Shown here: piece by piece, positions 10,508 through 19,779 of the stretch
Position numbering within the stretch: position 1 is the stretch's first letter
Layout of the letters: every line of letters starts with the position of its first letter
Origin: Micropterix aruncella
Taxonomy: Eukaryota > Arthropoda > Insecta > Lepidoptera > Micropterigidae
Length of the DNA: 64,000 nucleotides
NCBI GenBank assembly: GCA_944548615.1
Contig: OX155973.1
Span: forward strand, 1,596,561-1,660,560
Direction: 5' to 3'
The notes under the pieces: model-generated
Told to the model about the DNA's origin: nothing
Database searches by the model: none
The model's input: only the letters and a program-made list of their open reading frames with translations
Position numbers and translations under genes: made by a program

Positions 10508-12190
10508 TTCTTATTTTATTTATTTTATTTCATTTTATTCTGGAACCAAACAGAACTACATACAGTGCAATAAAAACATATTTAAAATTGACAAAAATCC
10601 ATTAATGTGATTCCGAATATAAAGTATACAAAATGAACGCAATATAATTTTATATTGTTTCCGCTTGAGAATGGGGGAATCAGGATGGGAAGTGAGGTGA
10701 AAGGGAGAAACAAAATAGATAAAAATATATTATGTATGTATATAAATATATTTATATTTAATTTTAGGTATGATATATAGTTATTATAATGAATATACTT
10801 GAGATAAAATTATGTCCTTGAACTAAATTAAATGAAATATAATATGTATAAATGTTTTGTGATCATCTAGATAGACTCTAGATTTTTTTATTGAGTTTTT
10901 ATAAGAGGTGTTTGATGAGTGTAATATGTCCACACTTAAAAAGTCTGTATTATATCTATGACACGCTCTGTATAGAAATGCATTTTGAGATGCGTTGGTT
11001 TTCACCACAGGGAGATGAAATAGTCGATGCGATCGAACAGGGCGGGGAGGAACATAAAATTCAATGCGCTCCAAAATTGCGTTCGCATCGATGTAATTAT
11101 TTACCAACCCATGCAAGAATACGGCATCGATCAAGACTCTACGGCTCTCCAATGACATTAAATTGTGGGCCTTTAAGGATTCCTCATAGGAGCTGGGCTT
11201 AGTGGAAGAAGTGAAATTTAATCGCTTCACATATCTTTTTTGTATCGATTCGATCCGCGATATGTAAGTCAAATATTGGGGATTCCAGACCACTGATGCA
11301 AATTCCAACTGACTTCTTACATAGGAATTATAGAGGGTTTTAACCCTTGGAGTAAATGGGTATTTTCATGGATGCATCTGTCTCTTTTGCAGGATTTTCG
11401 GCGACATCGACTTAAAGTACTATAACTATGAAACTACTACACCAATCATAAAAAGAACAACTGCACAATGATTGCATTGAAATTTCGAATATAGAATATT
11501 GAAATATCATTTTGTAAAACAATTAGATAATTATGAATAAATATGAGAACGTAAAAGAAGTGAAAAAAACGCGGAACCAGATCTGGTCGTATCATACTCA
11601 ACGGATAATTGTTTCAGAACCAGATTTGGTCGTATCATACTCAAGGGGTTAAGTGTGTCAGTGGATTTGAATACCGATGATACCCTTAGAATAAAACCTA
11701 GTAATTTATATGCTTTTCTAATAATATTATCGATGTGTTCAGCGAATAGTAATAATAATCCCAAGATCTCGCACCGCTGATTCTCTTCCAACTATAGCGC
11801 CATTCAAGTTGTAGTCAAACATTATATTAGTATTTTTTCTGGAGTATGTGATTATGTGACATTTCCTTACGTTAACGAAGAGACAGTTATCTGAACAATA
11901 TTTTATAAGGCGGTTTATATCCGCCTGCAAATTAAGGCAGTCATTAGTTGATCGGATCTCACTAAAAATCTTCGTGTCATCCGCATATATGACTATATTG
12001 GAATGTAGCATGCAATTGGTGATATCGTTGAGGTATAGAAGGAAAAGAAGTGGTCCTAAGTGGGAGCCTTGCGGTACCCCTGAAGGAATTTCAGAAAACT
12101 CGGATTGATAACCCTGAACAACTACCGCTTCAGTCCGAAATGCGATATACGAGGAAATCCAGCGATACAAGTCGCCCCGATACTCTTGCA
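10508..12190 (-). mobile_element. Jockey/CR1-like LINE, 5'-truncated, inserted in the transposon gene
   Basis: The - strand encodes reverse transcriptase: GDLYRWISSYIAFRTEAVV, SGVPQGSHLGPLLFLLYLND and the catalytic IYADDTKIF (12190 to ~11655). After a 305-bp MITE it continues LEFASVVWNPQYLTYISRI and the C-terminal YVPPRPVRSHRLFHLP (to 10823). The 3' tail is AAATAAAATAAAT-like at ~10508-10530. Part of its 3' UTR recurs at 41413-41530. Confidence 0.85.
11344..11648. mobile_element. TTAA MITE (CCCTTGGAGTA family), copy A
   Basis: Flanked by TTAA (11340-11343, 11649-11652). One end is CCCTTGGAGTAAATGGG, the other (reverse strand) CCCCTTGAGTATGATACGAC. Removing it with one TTAA restores the LINE frame TDTLKTLYNSYVRSQLEF, which proves precise TTAA insertion. 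Other copies: 13285-13834, 23704-24394, 40236-40351 and 41820-42115. Confidence 0.9.
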
Positions 12191-12202
12191 TATTCTTAGA
12201 CT
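12191..12202 (-). CDS. Start of last exon, cut by a LINE
   Basis: Follows the acceptor TTTTCTAG (AG at 12203-12204). It reads (E)SKN and then runs directly into a LINE reverse-transcriptase frame. On the far side of the LINE, from about 10504, the - strand resumes DDEIIMLTPEDFDPSSDNDD, which fits the same module (N-x-D-x-E-I-x-M-T). Confidence 0.55.
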
Positions 12203-12275
12203 CTAGAAAATAATATTATCTCATAAGAAAGTCATAACATTATGATTATCAAAAAATACTACAAACTTTGTTGAC

Positions 12276-12362
12276 CTTCATTATTAAATGTGCCATTCCC
12301 CGTCAAAAGCTGGATTTCCACACTGGTCGTAATCATTTCTTCTTGCAATATTGTCGGAGATG
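12276..12362 (-). CDS. Tandem exon module 4 of the transposon gene
   Basis: 87 bp between TTCTACAG and GTCAAC, phase 1-1. It reads (A)SPTILQEEMITTSVEIQL... and ends FNNE plus one base. Confidence 0.72.
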
Positions 12363-12439
12363 CTGTAGAATAGTAAAATCTGGTAAACTACAAAGTTGAG
12401 TGGGGATAATCAAAGTAACTGCAAACTCTACTAACTAAC

Positions 12440-12526
12440 CTTCATTGTGAGACATAACATTCCTAAATGAATGGAAATTATCGACACATGTTATCATAAA
12501 TTGCTCTTGTGGTGAATTTGGGATTT
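12440..12526 (-). CDS. Tandem exon module 3 of the transposon gene
   Basis: 87 bp between TTCTTTAG and GTTAGT, phase 1-1. It reads (E)IPNSPQEQFMITCVDNF... and ends SHNE plus one base, like its neighbours. Confidence 0.7.
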
Positions 12527-12593
12527 CTAAAGAATAAAAAATATGGTAAATATAAAGATTTTTTGTGATTATTAAATACTAAACTCTGATGAC

Positions 12594-12680
12594 CTCCAAT
12601 AAAAGTAGTGATATTTTTCGGTATATGGTGAATTTCGACATCTGTCATAAATATTTCCCCATCGGGTATATTCAAAGATC
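12594..12680 (-). CDS. Tandem exon module 2 of the transposon gene
   Basis: 87 bp between CCGCAG and GTCATC, phase 1-1. It reads (G)SLNIPDGEIFMTDVEIHH..., the clearest version of the repeated module. Confidence 0.72.
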
Positions 12681-12742
12681 CTGCGGATAATAAAATATGT
12701 CATTTTTAAAAATTTTAGATGTGATCCAAAAATATCACAAAC

Positions 12743-12832
12743 CTTCATTGATATCAAGCGTGACATCCCGCGGCGAATGGTTTATTTCGGAGTAATCTGT
12801 CACGATATCATCATCTGATACATTCCGAGACC
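12743..12832 (-). CDS. Tandem exon module 1 of the transposon gene
   Basis: 90 bp between TTCTTCAG and GTTTGT, phase 1-1. It reads (G)SRNVSDDDIVTDYSEINH... and is homologous to the next three exons (pattern S-x-N-x5-I-x-T-x2-E-I). Confidence 0.7.
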
Positions 12833-12906
12833 CTGAAGAATAAGAAATTCTTATAAATTATACGACTATTGATGATATTACGAGAAATACCGTAAACTCG
12901 ATTAAC

Positions 12907-12958
12907 CTTGATTGTCCGATTCGATAAGCCGCAATATTTTTGCACTTCTGCACTTCAT
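12907..12958 (-). CDS. First exon of the transposon gene
   Basis: ATG at 12958-12956, 17 codons plus one base, ending before GTTAAT (donor at 12906). It reads MKCRSAKILRLIESDNQ. The split codon completes as Gly with the next exon. No longer upstream frame was seen. Confidence 0.7.
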
Positions 12959-13284
12959 TTTAATAATTTAGGAACATTAACCACTTATTTGTCCTAATAA
13001 TCTTAATAATCACATCATTGAACTCATTAACTTGCAGTAATTTATTTAATAAGTATACACACAACACAAATAAAAACCGTTTCACATTACCACTTTCGAA
13101 CACTTGTGACAGGTAATCTTTTTTTTTGTCAGAAAAAGGACGATATAATACATTTTGGCCCTAACGCTAAATAAATTTATTATTATTCATCTGCGTGAAC
13201 ACTTATGAAGTATAACAATGATCTAATAACTTTTATACAGTCATTTAATGCTCCTTAAAGATGTTATTTAGGCAAAACTCTTAA

Positions 13285-13834
13285 CCCGTTGTGTATGAGT
13301 CAACCAAATCTGGTCGCGAAACAATTATCCGTTGAGTACGAGTCGACCAAATCTGGTCGCGCTTTTTTTTCACTTCTTTGACGTTCTCATATTTATTCAT
13401 AATTATCTAATTGTTTTACAAAATGATATTTCAATATTCTATATTCGAAATTTCAATGCAATCATTGTGCAGTTGTTCTTTTTATGATTGGTGTAGTAGT
13501 TTCGTAGTTATAGTACTTTAACCCCTCAAATGTGAGGCGTCCCTTAAGGGATGCCTTGGCAAAATGTTTACAAAATGTATATAAATTTATATAAATGTAA
13601 ATATAAATGTAAATGTGCGCCGCTTTATAGTAATCCGCTCTATAGTAATGCTATAGCTCTATAGTAAACCCCGCTCTATGTAAATGTAAATGTAAATGTA
13701 AATATAAATTTATAAACATTTTACCGTAGGCAACCCGAGCTAATCGCCATTCATTTGAGGGGTTAAGTCGATGTCGCCGAAAATCCTGCAAAAGAGACAG
13801 ATGCATCCATGAAAATACCCATTTACTCCAAGGG
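13285..13834. mobile_element. TTAA MITE (CCCTTGGAGTA family), copy B with nested MITE
   Basis: Flanked by TTAA (13281-13284, 13835-13838), in reverse orientation to copy A. It carries the subterminal direct repeat with ACCAAATCTGGTCGCG twice. It is split at an internal TTAA by a second MITE (13522-13762); copy A has the uninterrupted sequence gactttaa-type site at the corresponding position. Confidence 0.85.
13522..13762. mobile_element. TTAA MITE (CCCCTCAAATG ends) nested in copy B
   Basis: 241 bp with perfect 11-bp inverted ends CCCCTCAAATG, flanked by TTAA at 13518-13521 and 13763-13766. The interior has ataaatgtaaatgtaaatg arrays in both halves. Confidence 0.85.
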
Positions 13835-13857
13835 TTAATTAAAAATGTGTTAAAAGA

Positions 13858-14186
13858 GTTAAGTCGCTTTAACACCCTGGTGAAAATAGTGCTATGTCAA
13901 ACTAGCCCTTTCTACGCCTAAACAAATATTTGAGAGAATAGTGTAAACAGATTAAAGTCAACTTTGCCTTGTTTACCCAAACCTGTTATATAAAAATAAT
14001 ATTTACCTCCGCGTTAAGTCGACTTTACTCCATTTACCTAAACTAATTTTAAAAAAAAACAAATTTCACCCTTTCCACAAAATGATATTTCTCTTCCTGT
14101 AGCGAATATGACTTAGCCCCCTATACACAAAAATAGGTTATTTTTTTCTTTATCGAATGGTATATTAAAGTCATTTTGCTCAAAAT
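13858..14186. repeat. Subterminal TIR-like repeats of the 8.2 kb element
   Basis: Degenerate copies of the TIR-internal motif AAGTCGACTTwrCCCC-TTTACCC occur at about 13861, 13954-13979, 14016-14038 and 14110-14127 before the terminal copy at 14187. Comparable arrays are known transposase-binding regions in other DNA transposons. Confidence 0.6.
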
Positions 14187-14219
14187 GTCGACTTAGCCCC
14201 TTTTACCCATTCACCACAG
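14187..14219. repeat. Right terminal inverted repeat of the 8.2 kb element
   Basis: Ends ...CCCATTCACCACAG and is followed by ATAT. It is the inverse match of 6041-6073 (29/33). Confidence 0.85.
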
Positions 14220-14442
14220 ATATTAAAGGATTGATTGCCCTACTGAATGCCACGGTGAAGCATATCGATATGTATTTTGATAGCCTTTCGAATAGTATTC
14301 TATCCGAGCCTTTTTTGAAGTCGCATAGTTATATTCGCTATTCTGGTATTTTTAAAATTAATATGCAGTACTATATTATTATCTGAGTAATACATATTTG
14401 GTTCCATGTTTTATCATCCTTGGTTACGCTTGATTTTCGCAG

Positions 14443-14693
14443 GTGCAAGGCTGGCAGTACGGTGCGAATGATGACGACGAGGCTATCCTTGGCCGCGGAA
14501 GTCGTCAGCGCAAAGAAGTGGACTATACGGACAGCCTGACGGAAAAGGAATGGCTCAAAGCGATAGACGAGCATTTCGACGATGAGGAGGAAGAAGAAGA
14601 GGAGGAGCAGGGCGGCCCACCCGGGAGCCCCTCACACTCCAATTCCACCACCAACACCTCCATCAAGAAGAAACGCAAGGGCAAGAAACGAAA
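14443..14693 (+). CDS. brm: Brahma, exon with end of SnAC region and acidic/basic linker
   Basis: Bounded by TTTTCGCAG (to 14442) and GTATGT (from 14694); phase 0 in, 2 out. It reads [20 protein letters not shown], then [20 protein letters not shown], which is very strongly conserved in Brahma/BRG1, followed by an 11-residue run of Asp/Glu, a Pro/Ser/Asn/Thr-rich spacer and the basic [10 protein letters not shown]. The acidic run plus basic cluster precedes the bromodomain in this family. Confidence 0.96.
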
Positions 14694-14763
14694 GTATGTT
14701 ATGATCGTACAAAATCATTCTTTCGTTCAAATGTCGATACAAATTATTCTTGAATATTAGGTA

Positions 14764-14965
14764 ATTAGCCTCTCAGTGGCTCGTGCCAACAAGGGTCTGG
14801 CAGTACCTTCCAAACCCCTAATACAGTTTAAGCGAGAAACCTTTCTCAATAATCGAGAAAGCTTCAGATTGGATTATGGAGGATATCCCGAAACACCACA
14901 ATACAAATTAAATAAATACTATGATCTCTTGTACAAAATGTTCATATTTCTCTCGTACAGAAGTT
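14764..14965 (+). pseudogene. RLE-type LINE fragment (internal)
   Basis: 70 bp after a brm exon, the + strand reads VISLSVARANKGLAVPSKP and later YKLNKYYDLL. The full-length version of this segment is on the - strand at 16751-17287 (VISLSVARANNGLIVPSKP ... YKLNKYHDLA). The catalytic RPD...E region between them is deleted, so it is a dead fragment. Confidence 0.8.
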
Positions 14966-15194
14966 GAGCACTGCTGATTGGCGGATCCGCAGCGAATATG
15001 TTAAAGATTTAAGATGAAAAATATCTTAAATTTTCAGGCGTCGGCCCCTCAGCCGATTAACAAGTTGATATCTTAAAAATTTTTAGTAAAAATTAGTAAA
15101 AAAAAAATATTATGACACTCTCTCACCAAAACATTAATTACTTCCAAATCCATAATTAAAATAAAACATTAACATAATAAAAGAATAAAACAAA

Positions 15195-16200
15195 TGAAAT
15201 TAACATAAAATTAAAATGGGGCCGTCACGCTGAATCGTGTTGTGGTCGACTGCAATTTCCGTATCACAAATTTTATGGATTTGAAGGAGTGAATAGATGG
15301 TTAGGTTAACACTCGCATATGGCAAGACAGCTGTCCTAATCCTACCACAGCCCATCGTTAGTTAGTTTGTCTGGGCTTTTTCCCGCACTTGGCCTCTTGA
15401 TTGGGCCGTTGTGCGTGGCTCATGTTTCTATTTATGTTACTCCAGCCAACCCAGGCTGTCCCAGAAGGTTAGCAGCCTGTTTGGGTTGCTACAGGCCTCC
15501 GGGACAGATGCTGGAGATTGTAGTATTCTTGCCCGTTGCTCTGCCACGCTCCTGCATTCCATGAGCACATGCTGTGGCGTTTCTTCTTCCTCCATGCATC
15601 CTCTGCATAGAGGGCTGTCTGTCACGCCTATGGTAAACAGGTGGTTGTTTAGGGGACAGTGGCCTGTCATAATACCTATGACTTCACGGATTTTGTCCCT
15701 TTTTAATCTGGTGAGGATGCGGGCAAGTTTTTTAGACGCTTCCGGAACCGCATTCTTTGTTTGCCTGCATCCTGCGGTTTTTTCCATTCTGTAAGGTGGG
15801 TTTTGTCCGTTTTCCTGCGTAGCCATGTTTTTACTTGGGCCTATGGTATGGGCATCAAGGGTTCTGGTCCATATACTATTTCCTTTAATCCCCTTTTGGC
15901 CAGTTCGTCTGCCGCGTCGTTGCCCAGTGAGTCGCTGTGCCCTTTAATCCATTGCAGGGTCACTCTATTTGACCTTGCAATGGATTGAAGCGCATTGTGG
16001 CATTCCAGTACAAGGACAGAGGTTATAGTATTTTTTGCTAGCGCTTGTAGCACGGAGGCACTGTCGGAGACAAATTTCAAACTTAGGTCTCCGACATCGC
16101 ACAGCCCATCGTTAGTCCAGAGTCTACCACTCATCCTCCAAAAGTGTAATATTAATATTCTGATAATCCCGGCTCCAGTCGGTGAAACATTTTTTTGGGG
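15195..16200 (+). mobile_element. RLE-type LINE 3' UTR, split by another LINE
   Basis: The left part (15195-15361) contains ggcaagacagctgtcctaa, and the right part (16116-~16200) contains the terminal gctccagtcggtga. The same strings occur at 31160-31355, 43960-44195 and (reverse) 16585-16760. The two parts are separated by an RNase H LINE with a 16-bp target duplication. Confidence 0.7.
15362..16099 (-). mobile_element. RNase H-type LINE fragment (copy 2) with 16-bp target duplication
   Basis: The - strand reads the end of an RNase H domain (LKFVSDSASVLQALAKNTIT ... LQWIKGHSDSLGNDAADELA; catalytic D of VSDSAS and D of GNDAAD) followed by the zinc-knuckle tail (CRGCMEEEETPQHVLMEC). The 3' end is the GTTA tail at 15358-15368. 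CACAGCCCATCGTTAG occurs at both 15346-15361 and 16100-16115. It is strongly 5'-truncated, as is usual for target-primed insertion. The RNase H suggests an I- or Jockey-type clade. Confidence 0.88.
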
Positions 16201-16584
16201 CCTCTGTATTATAATTGTTTTGATATGGGCTCTGAAAAAATGACCTAATGGCTACCTTTTTACACGCCTCCCCACCAAAAAAGGAGTGTAATGTGTTCAG
16301 GGTTCACCTATATATGTTTTCCGTTTCTTTATTCCACCATAACTTCTAAATGCTTGAACCGATTTAGAAGTATGTGGTATTGTTAAAATCGTTATGTCAT
16401 CCTGAGTGTCATAGGTATTAACTGTTCAAATATCAAGTAAGTGGTTGTATAAATGTCAAAATGCCATTAAATTCATATAAATATCTCAAGTTTAATTTCA
16501 ATTCGAAAGGTCTGATTGAGTACATTCTGGAAATATACATTTATGTATATGGATAAATAAATAAACCATAAATAAAATTCATAC
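16201..16584. other. brm intron, no recognised gene
   Basis: AT-rich sequence between two RLE LINE copies. No domain, TIR or target duplication was identified. Confidence 0.5.
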
Positions 16585-18235
16585 GGAGCTGCCATGGAAT
16601 TCACCGACCGAAGTCGGGCCCATCATATAGTGTTATTACACTTCCGGGGGGTGAGCGGTGGATTCATGTGAGCGTTCACCTTACCACCCATTCACTCCCC
16701 CTTCGAAGCCATAGAATTTGAGATGCGGAAATCGCAGTTTTAGATAATTTTTATAAGAAGGAGTTGATCATTTTCCTGGAGAGACCAAGATCTTTAAGAA
16801 GGTGAAACAGAGATTTAGCTGGCAGGCCGCAAGCGCCAACTTCCACCGCGTGAAAGTGAACAGTGAAGCCGTTCCGGGTGATGGCATTTGCGAGATCATG
16901 GTATTTATTTAATTTGTACTCGTGTTCTTTTGGGATATTTGATTCCCATGGAACAGTTAATTCTACGATAAGGGCCATCTTCCGAGATAGAGAGTAAATA
17001 GTTATATCTGGACGCAGGGCTGTGCATCCAAGACTTTCAGGGAATTTATACTGCTTAGAGACCGAATCGACCTCCAGAATCCAATCTGAAGTTTTCTCGA
17101 TTATTGAGAAAGTTTTTGTAGTGAAATATTTTTTGCCTTTAAAGCCATCCCGCACAAACTGTATCGGGGGTTTGGAGGGTACTATCAAACCATTGTTGGC
17201 ACGAGCCACTGAGAGGCTAATTACTTCGCGAATAACAGCAAGGACTTTGTCGTGGCGGTAAGTGTACCGTCCTTGATCTAAGACCACCTTGCAGCCAGCT
17301 AGAATATGCCTGGCTGTGCAAGGGGTATTGCTACAAAGAGGGTATGAACTATCCTCGGCAAAGCTCCAACGGTCGAGGTTACTGGGGTCTGGAAGCGTAT
17401 GCTAAAAGGCAATTTAAATAAAACTTCAGCATCTCTGGCGTCCAGTCATACAACATTACTTTCCAGTGCATTGGAGGAGGAATGCAAAAGTCTCCAATTG
17501 TTGTCCAATCATTCTGGCATTGAAGGCCAATAGCGTGAGCCATACTATTGCTGTCGTAATCTCCCCGCAAGAGAGACTTCTTCAAGTCCACATCGCTCAT
17601 GGTTGTACTGCCATACCCCAGACCATTGCCGTTCTGGCTGATTCCAGCAAGGAACTTTTTGTGGAAGTCTACGCAGGCTTGTAGGTCATTTGACTCCCTA
17701 CGGCCACTTGTTACGTGCTTCAATATTGCCGGATCCTTGGAATTGCTTAGAATCGAATTTTTGGTTATTCTGGAGTTGGCGTAGAGCAGAGAGGGCAGTT
17801 TTAGAGCTAGCCCAAAATTGTGTTTGGACCTGAAGAGAGTCGAGGGGTCAGCTGGTTTGGCTAAGGACAACCAGGATTTTAGACTAGCTGTCACCATTGC
17901 ATCCAGACGAGACAGCTGGGTTTTGGTGAAATCGTAAATAAGAAAGGGCCATGACAAATGTGAAGTTAAATAATTGTTGTAGATCCAAGCCTTACGAGGG
18001 CCAGAAATTAGCAAGGCATCTATCTTTGCCAGACAACTACTGAAATGTTCTATAACATGATCGCCAGAGAGGTCTTTTCCCTGGCAGGTGATTTTCCTGC
18101 CAAGAAATTTGAAGTGGTTATTTGGGTCTATAAGGAGATAATAGAGCCCTTATAGACCAATTTTGGGTCATAGGACGTAAATTTTGTGTCTATGCGGGCG
18201 AGTCCAAGGCAAAAACATTTGGAGTTTTTATTAGA
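16585..18235 (-). mobile_element. RLE-type LINE (R2/R4/NeSL-like C-terminus), 5'-truncated
   Basis: - strand, 3' end at 16585 (tail reading TTTATTTATTTAT). The distal part (18014-17379) is the region after the RT palm. It is followed, after a one-base frameshift near 17400, by a CCHC knuckle (PLCSNTPCTARHILAGC) and, at 17287-16751, a nuclease-like domain with RPDITIYSLSRKMALIVELT, i.e. the (K/R)PD...E signature of restriction-like endonucleases in LINEs, then KLNKYHDLA and VEVGACGLPAKSL. The 3' UTR ends in a conserved hairpin (CCGACTnCGGTCGG type). Confidence 0.8.
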
Positions 18236-18643
18236 TTCTCTATCAAAGATAATATTTCGTTTTGTTTATCTACATACAAAAATATTTAGATATTAGCTCA
18301 TAAAAACCAATAAAATTTTTGATTATTTCTCGAAAAAAAAAAAAGTATGTTTGACAATGGAATTTTACCAGAAATATTTGCGAAATGACGCGCGAAATTA
18401 TTCTAGCGGCCGTCTATGTATCTATGGTAGTAATGAGATATTTGGTACGGATTTTAGGATGCGTTCGAATTAGAAAATAATTTTACTGTGCGCTCCAGGA
18501 GCGAGCCGCCAATATTGATCGTTACGTAGTCAACGGTGTTCTGATGTGCAACCAAATTCGGTCGTTACGTAGCCGAAGGGTTAATATATTTACTTGTTAA
18601 ATATAATTTATTGTGATGTTTTGTTTTAAATTTGAAAATACAG
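18236..18643 (+). other. brm intron remnant before the next exon
   Basis: No gene. A string resembling TTAA-element ends (accaaattcggtcg ... ccgaagggttaa, 18555-18584) suggests a decayed member of the CCCTTGGAGTA family, but no second end was found. Confidence 0.4.
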
Positions 18644-18790
18644 GCGCAATCCAGATGAGTCGGACTCAGAATCAGTGGGAGGCTCTAACGGAGGTGGCAA
18701 AAAGAAGCGAAGTTCTTCACCAACCCCCGAGCGCACCATGCAGAGAAAGATGAAGAAGATTATGAAAGCTGTTGTCAGATTCCAAGACGG
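18644..18790 (+). CDS. brm: Brahma, exon leading into the bromodomain
   Basis: Follows AATACAG (to 18643) and ends before GTAAGT (18791). It enters in phase completing Lys, and reads RNPDESDSESVGGSNGGGKK..., SSSPTPERTMQRKMKKIMKA and VVRFQDG. The MKKIMKAVVRFQD stretch is the first helix of the bromodomain. The Ser/Gly-rich start looks phosphorylatable, but that is inference. Confidence 0.95.
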
Positions 18791-19779
18791 GTAAGTTATT
18801 TATTCAATTTATATTATTGTGGTTGTGGTGTAGTAACCATAGAGGTTAGTAACCATGGTGTAGTAACCATAAAGGAACCATGGAGCACAGTATAATAACA
18901 CCCAGTAAGTTCACTCAAGAGCTACAAGGCAATGCGGGAAGAGGGTGCGACCAAAGTGGGGCGAAGGGTAAGTCATGTCGCGTCCTTAGGCCCATAGTTA
19001 CGGCGCTGTGGGCTGTGACGCGCTATGTGCACAGTTTGTGTCCGCTCTTACTATTATACTTTTTTGTGGAGATTTACAAGTCGACGCCATATGGTATTCT
19101 CAGAACAAATCGATATCATAATAGCATCTGCGTCGCCGGGGCACCGTAAATGTGGCCGAGACGATGCTTCAAGAAGTAAGTAATCGTATTACGATTTGTG
19201 GTAGCCCTTAAGATTCCTGATGTCACTTGCTTCGATTTCAATTTTGTTCTAAGAGAAACTGTCTGGTATATTGTGGCAAGAGTGTGAGGAATGCATTTTT
19301 TTTTAAATTTATTTTTCTATTTATTTTATCCCTAGTTTTACATGTTTAAATTTCCAATAATATAATTTACATGATTTAGTCATACATAGAAATTGTAGAG
19401 CCCTGGAAATTTACTAAAAAGTGCGGCTTCAATGGGATTTTATCAACTCACTAGGCAGATCCTGTATCGCTGTGATATTTAGTAGTGCGTTTATCTGTCG
19501 GATGTATATAGATAATTGCTGCAATCTTGGGAAATCCTATAAGTGTATATTGGAGGGTGTGGCTGGCCGGCTCTTTCTGATGCTGTGCGGAAACCAGTGT
19601 TCCAATCTTACGTAGATTTTTACCTCAGCGGACAAGAGAGTAGAGAAACACAAACATTAGTATTTAAACAATTTATTATCTATTTTATTAATTTTATACA
19701 GAGAAGTTTACTGAGTAAAGAGAGAGTGAATAATACATGAAATATTGCAGTTTATATAGCCAACATTTTGACGTTGGAA
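18791..19779 (+). other. brm intron, probable LINE 3' UTR, no gene
   Basis: Contains a poly-T/TTTA run at 19291-19330, like the tail of a - strand LINE, but no coding match. Open frames at 18880 and 19421 have no recognised domain. Confidence 0.45.

Larger units (their letters stand above)
6123..12958 (-). pseudogene. Decayed multi-exon DUF7869-type gene (YSDTCGGQNKN family)
   Basis: The - strand gene begins with ATG at 12958 (MKCRSAKILRLIESDNQ), runs through short exons at 12832, 12680, 12526 and 12362, then a long last exon starting at 12202 and ending in DDMYEDD and TAA at 6123-6125. The body (7748 to 6678) shows CDCRM-like SLEDCRMLCKDRF, CAKCF, SHCSRKQSDKRYLP, FDLEQCLPTPF, FYKRQLWTYNL, VIMYSDTCGGQNKN and, after a frameshift, FLVPGHTHMECD. 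These are signatures of a large uncharacterised insect protein family that I recall as DUF7869. Breaks: in-frame TAA 7833-7835, a one-base frameshift near 6684, frameshifts near 6507 and 6262, TGA at 6322-6324, plus LINE and Harbinger insertions. Function is unknown; association with TIRs suggests a transposase role (inference). Confidence 0.8.
6041..14219 (-). mobile_element. Large TIR DNA transposon carrying a DUF7869-type gene (candidate undescribed family)
   Basis: The left end 6041-6073 (CTGTGGTAAATGGGTAAAAG...) and the reverse complement of the right end 14187-14219 (CTGTGGTGAATGGGTAAAAG...) match at 29 of 33 positions. ATAT abuts both ends (6037-6040, 14220-14223), which is either a 4-bp target duplication or a TIR extension, since ATAT is palindromic. 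Between them lies a - strand multi-exon gene (12958 to 6123) that fills the element apart from later insertions: Harbinger 8042-10410, LINE ~10508-12190 and MITE 13285-13834. The right 350 bp holds degenerate repeats of the TIR's GACTTAGCCCC/TTTACCC motif. The gene lies close inside the TIRs, the usual layout of an autonomous element. I do not recognise the TIR sequence. Confidence 0.72.

Noticed and set aside
18555..18584. Possible TTAA-element terminus
   Set aside because: Only one end recognisable, no partner found, so not called as an element.
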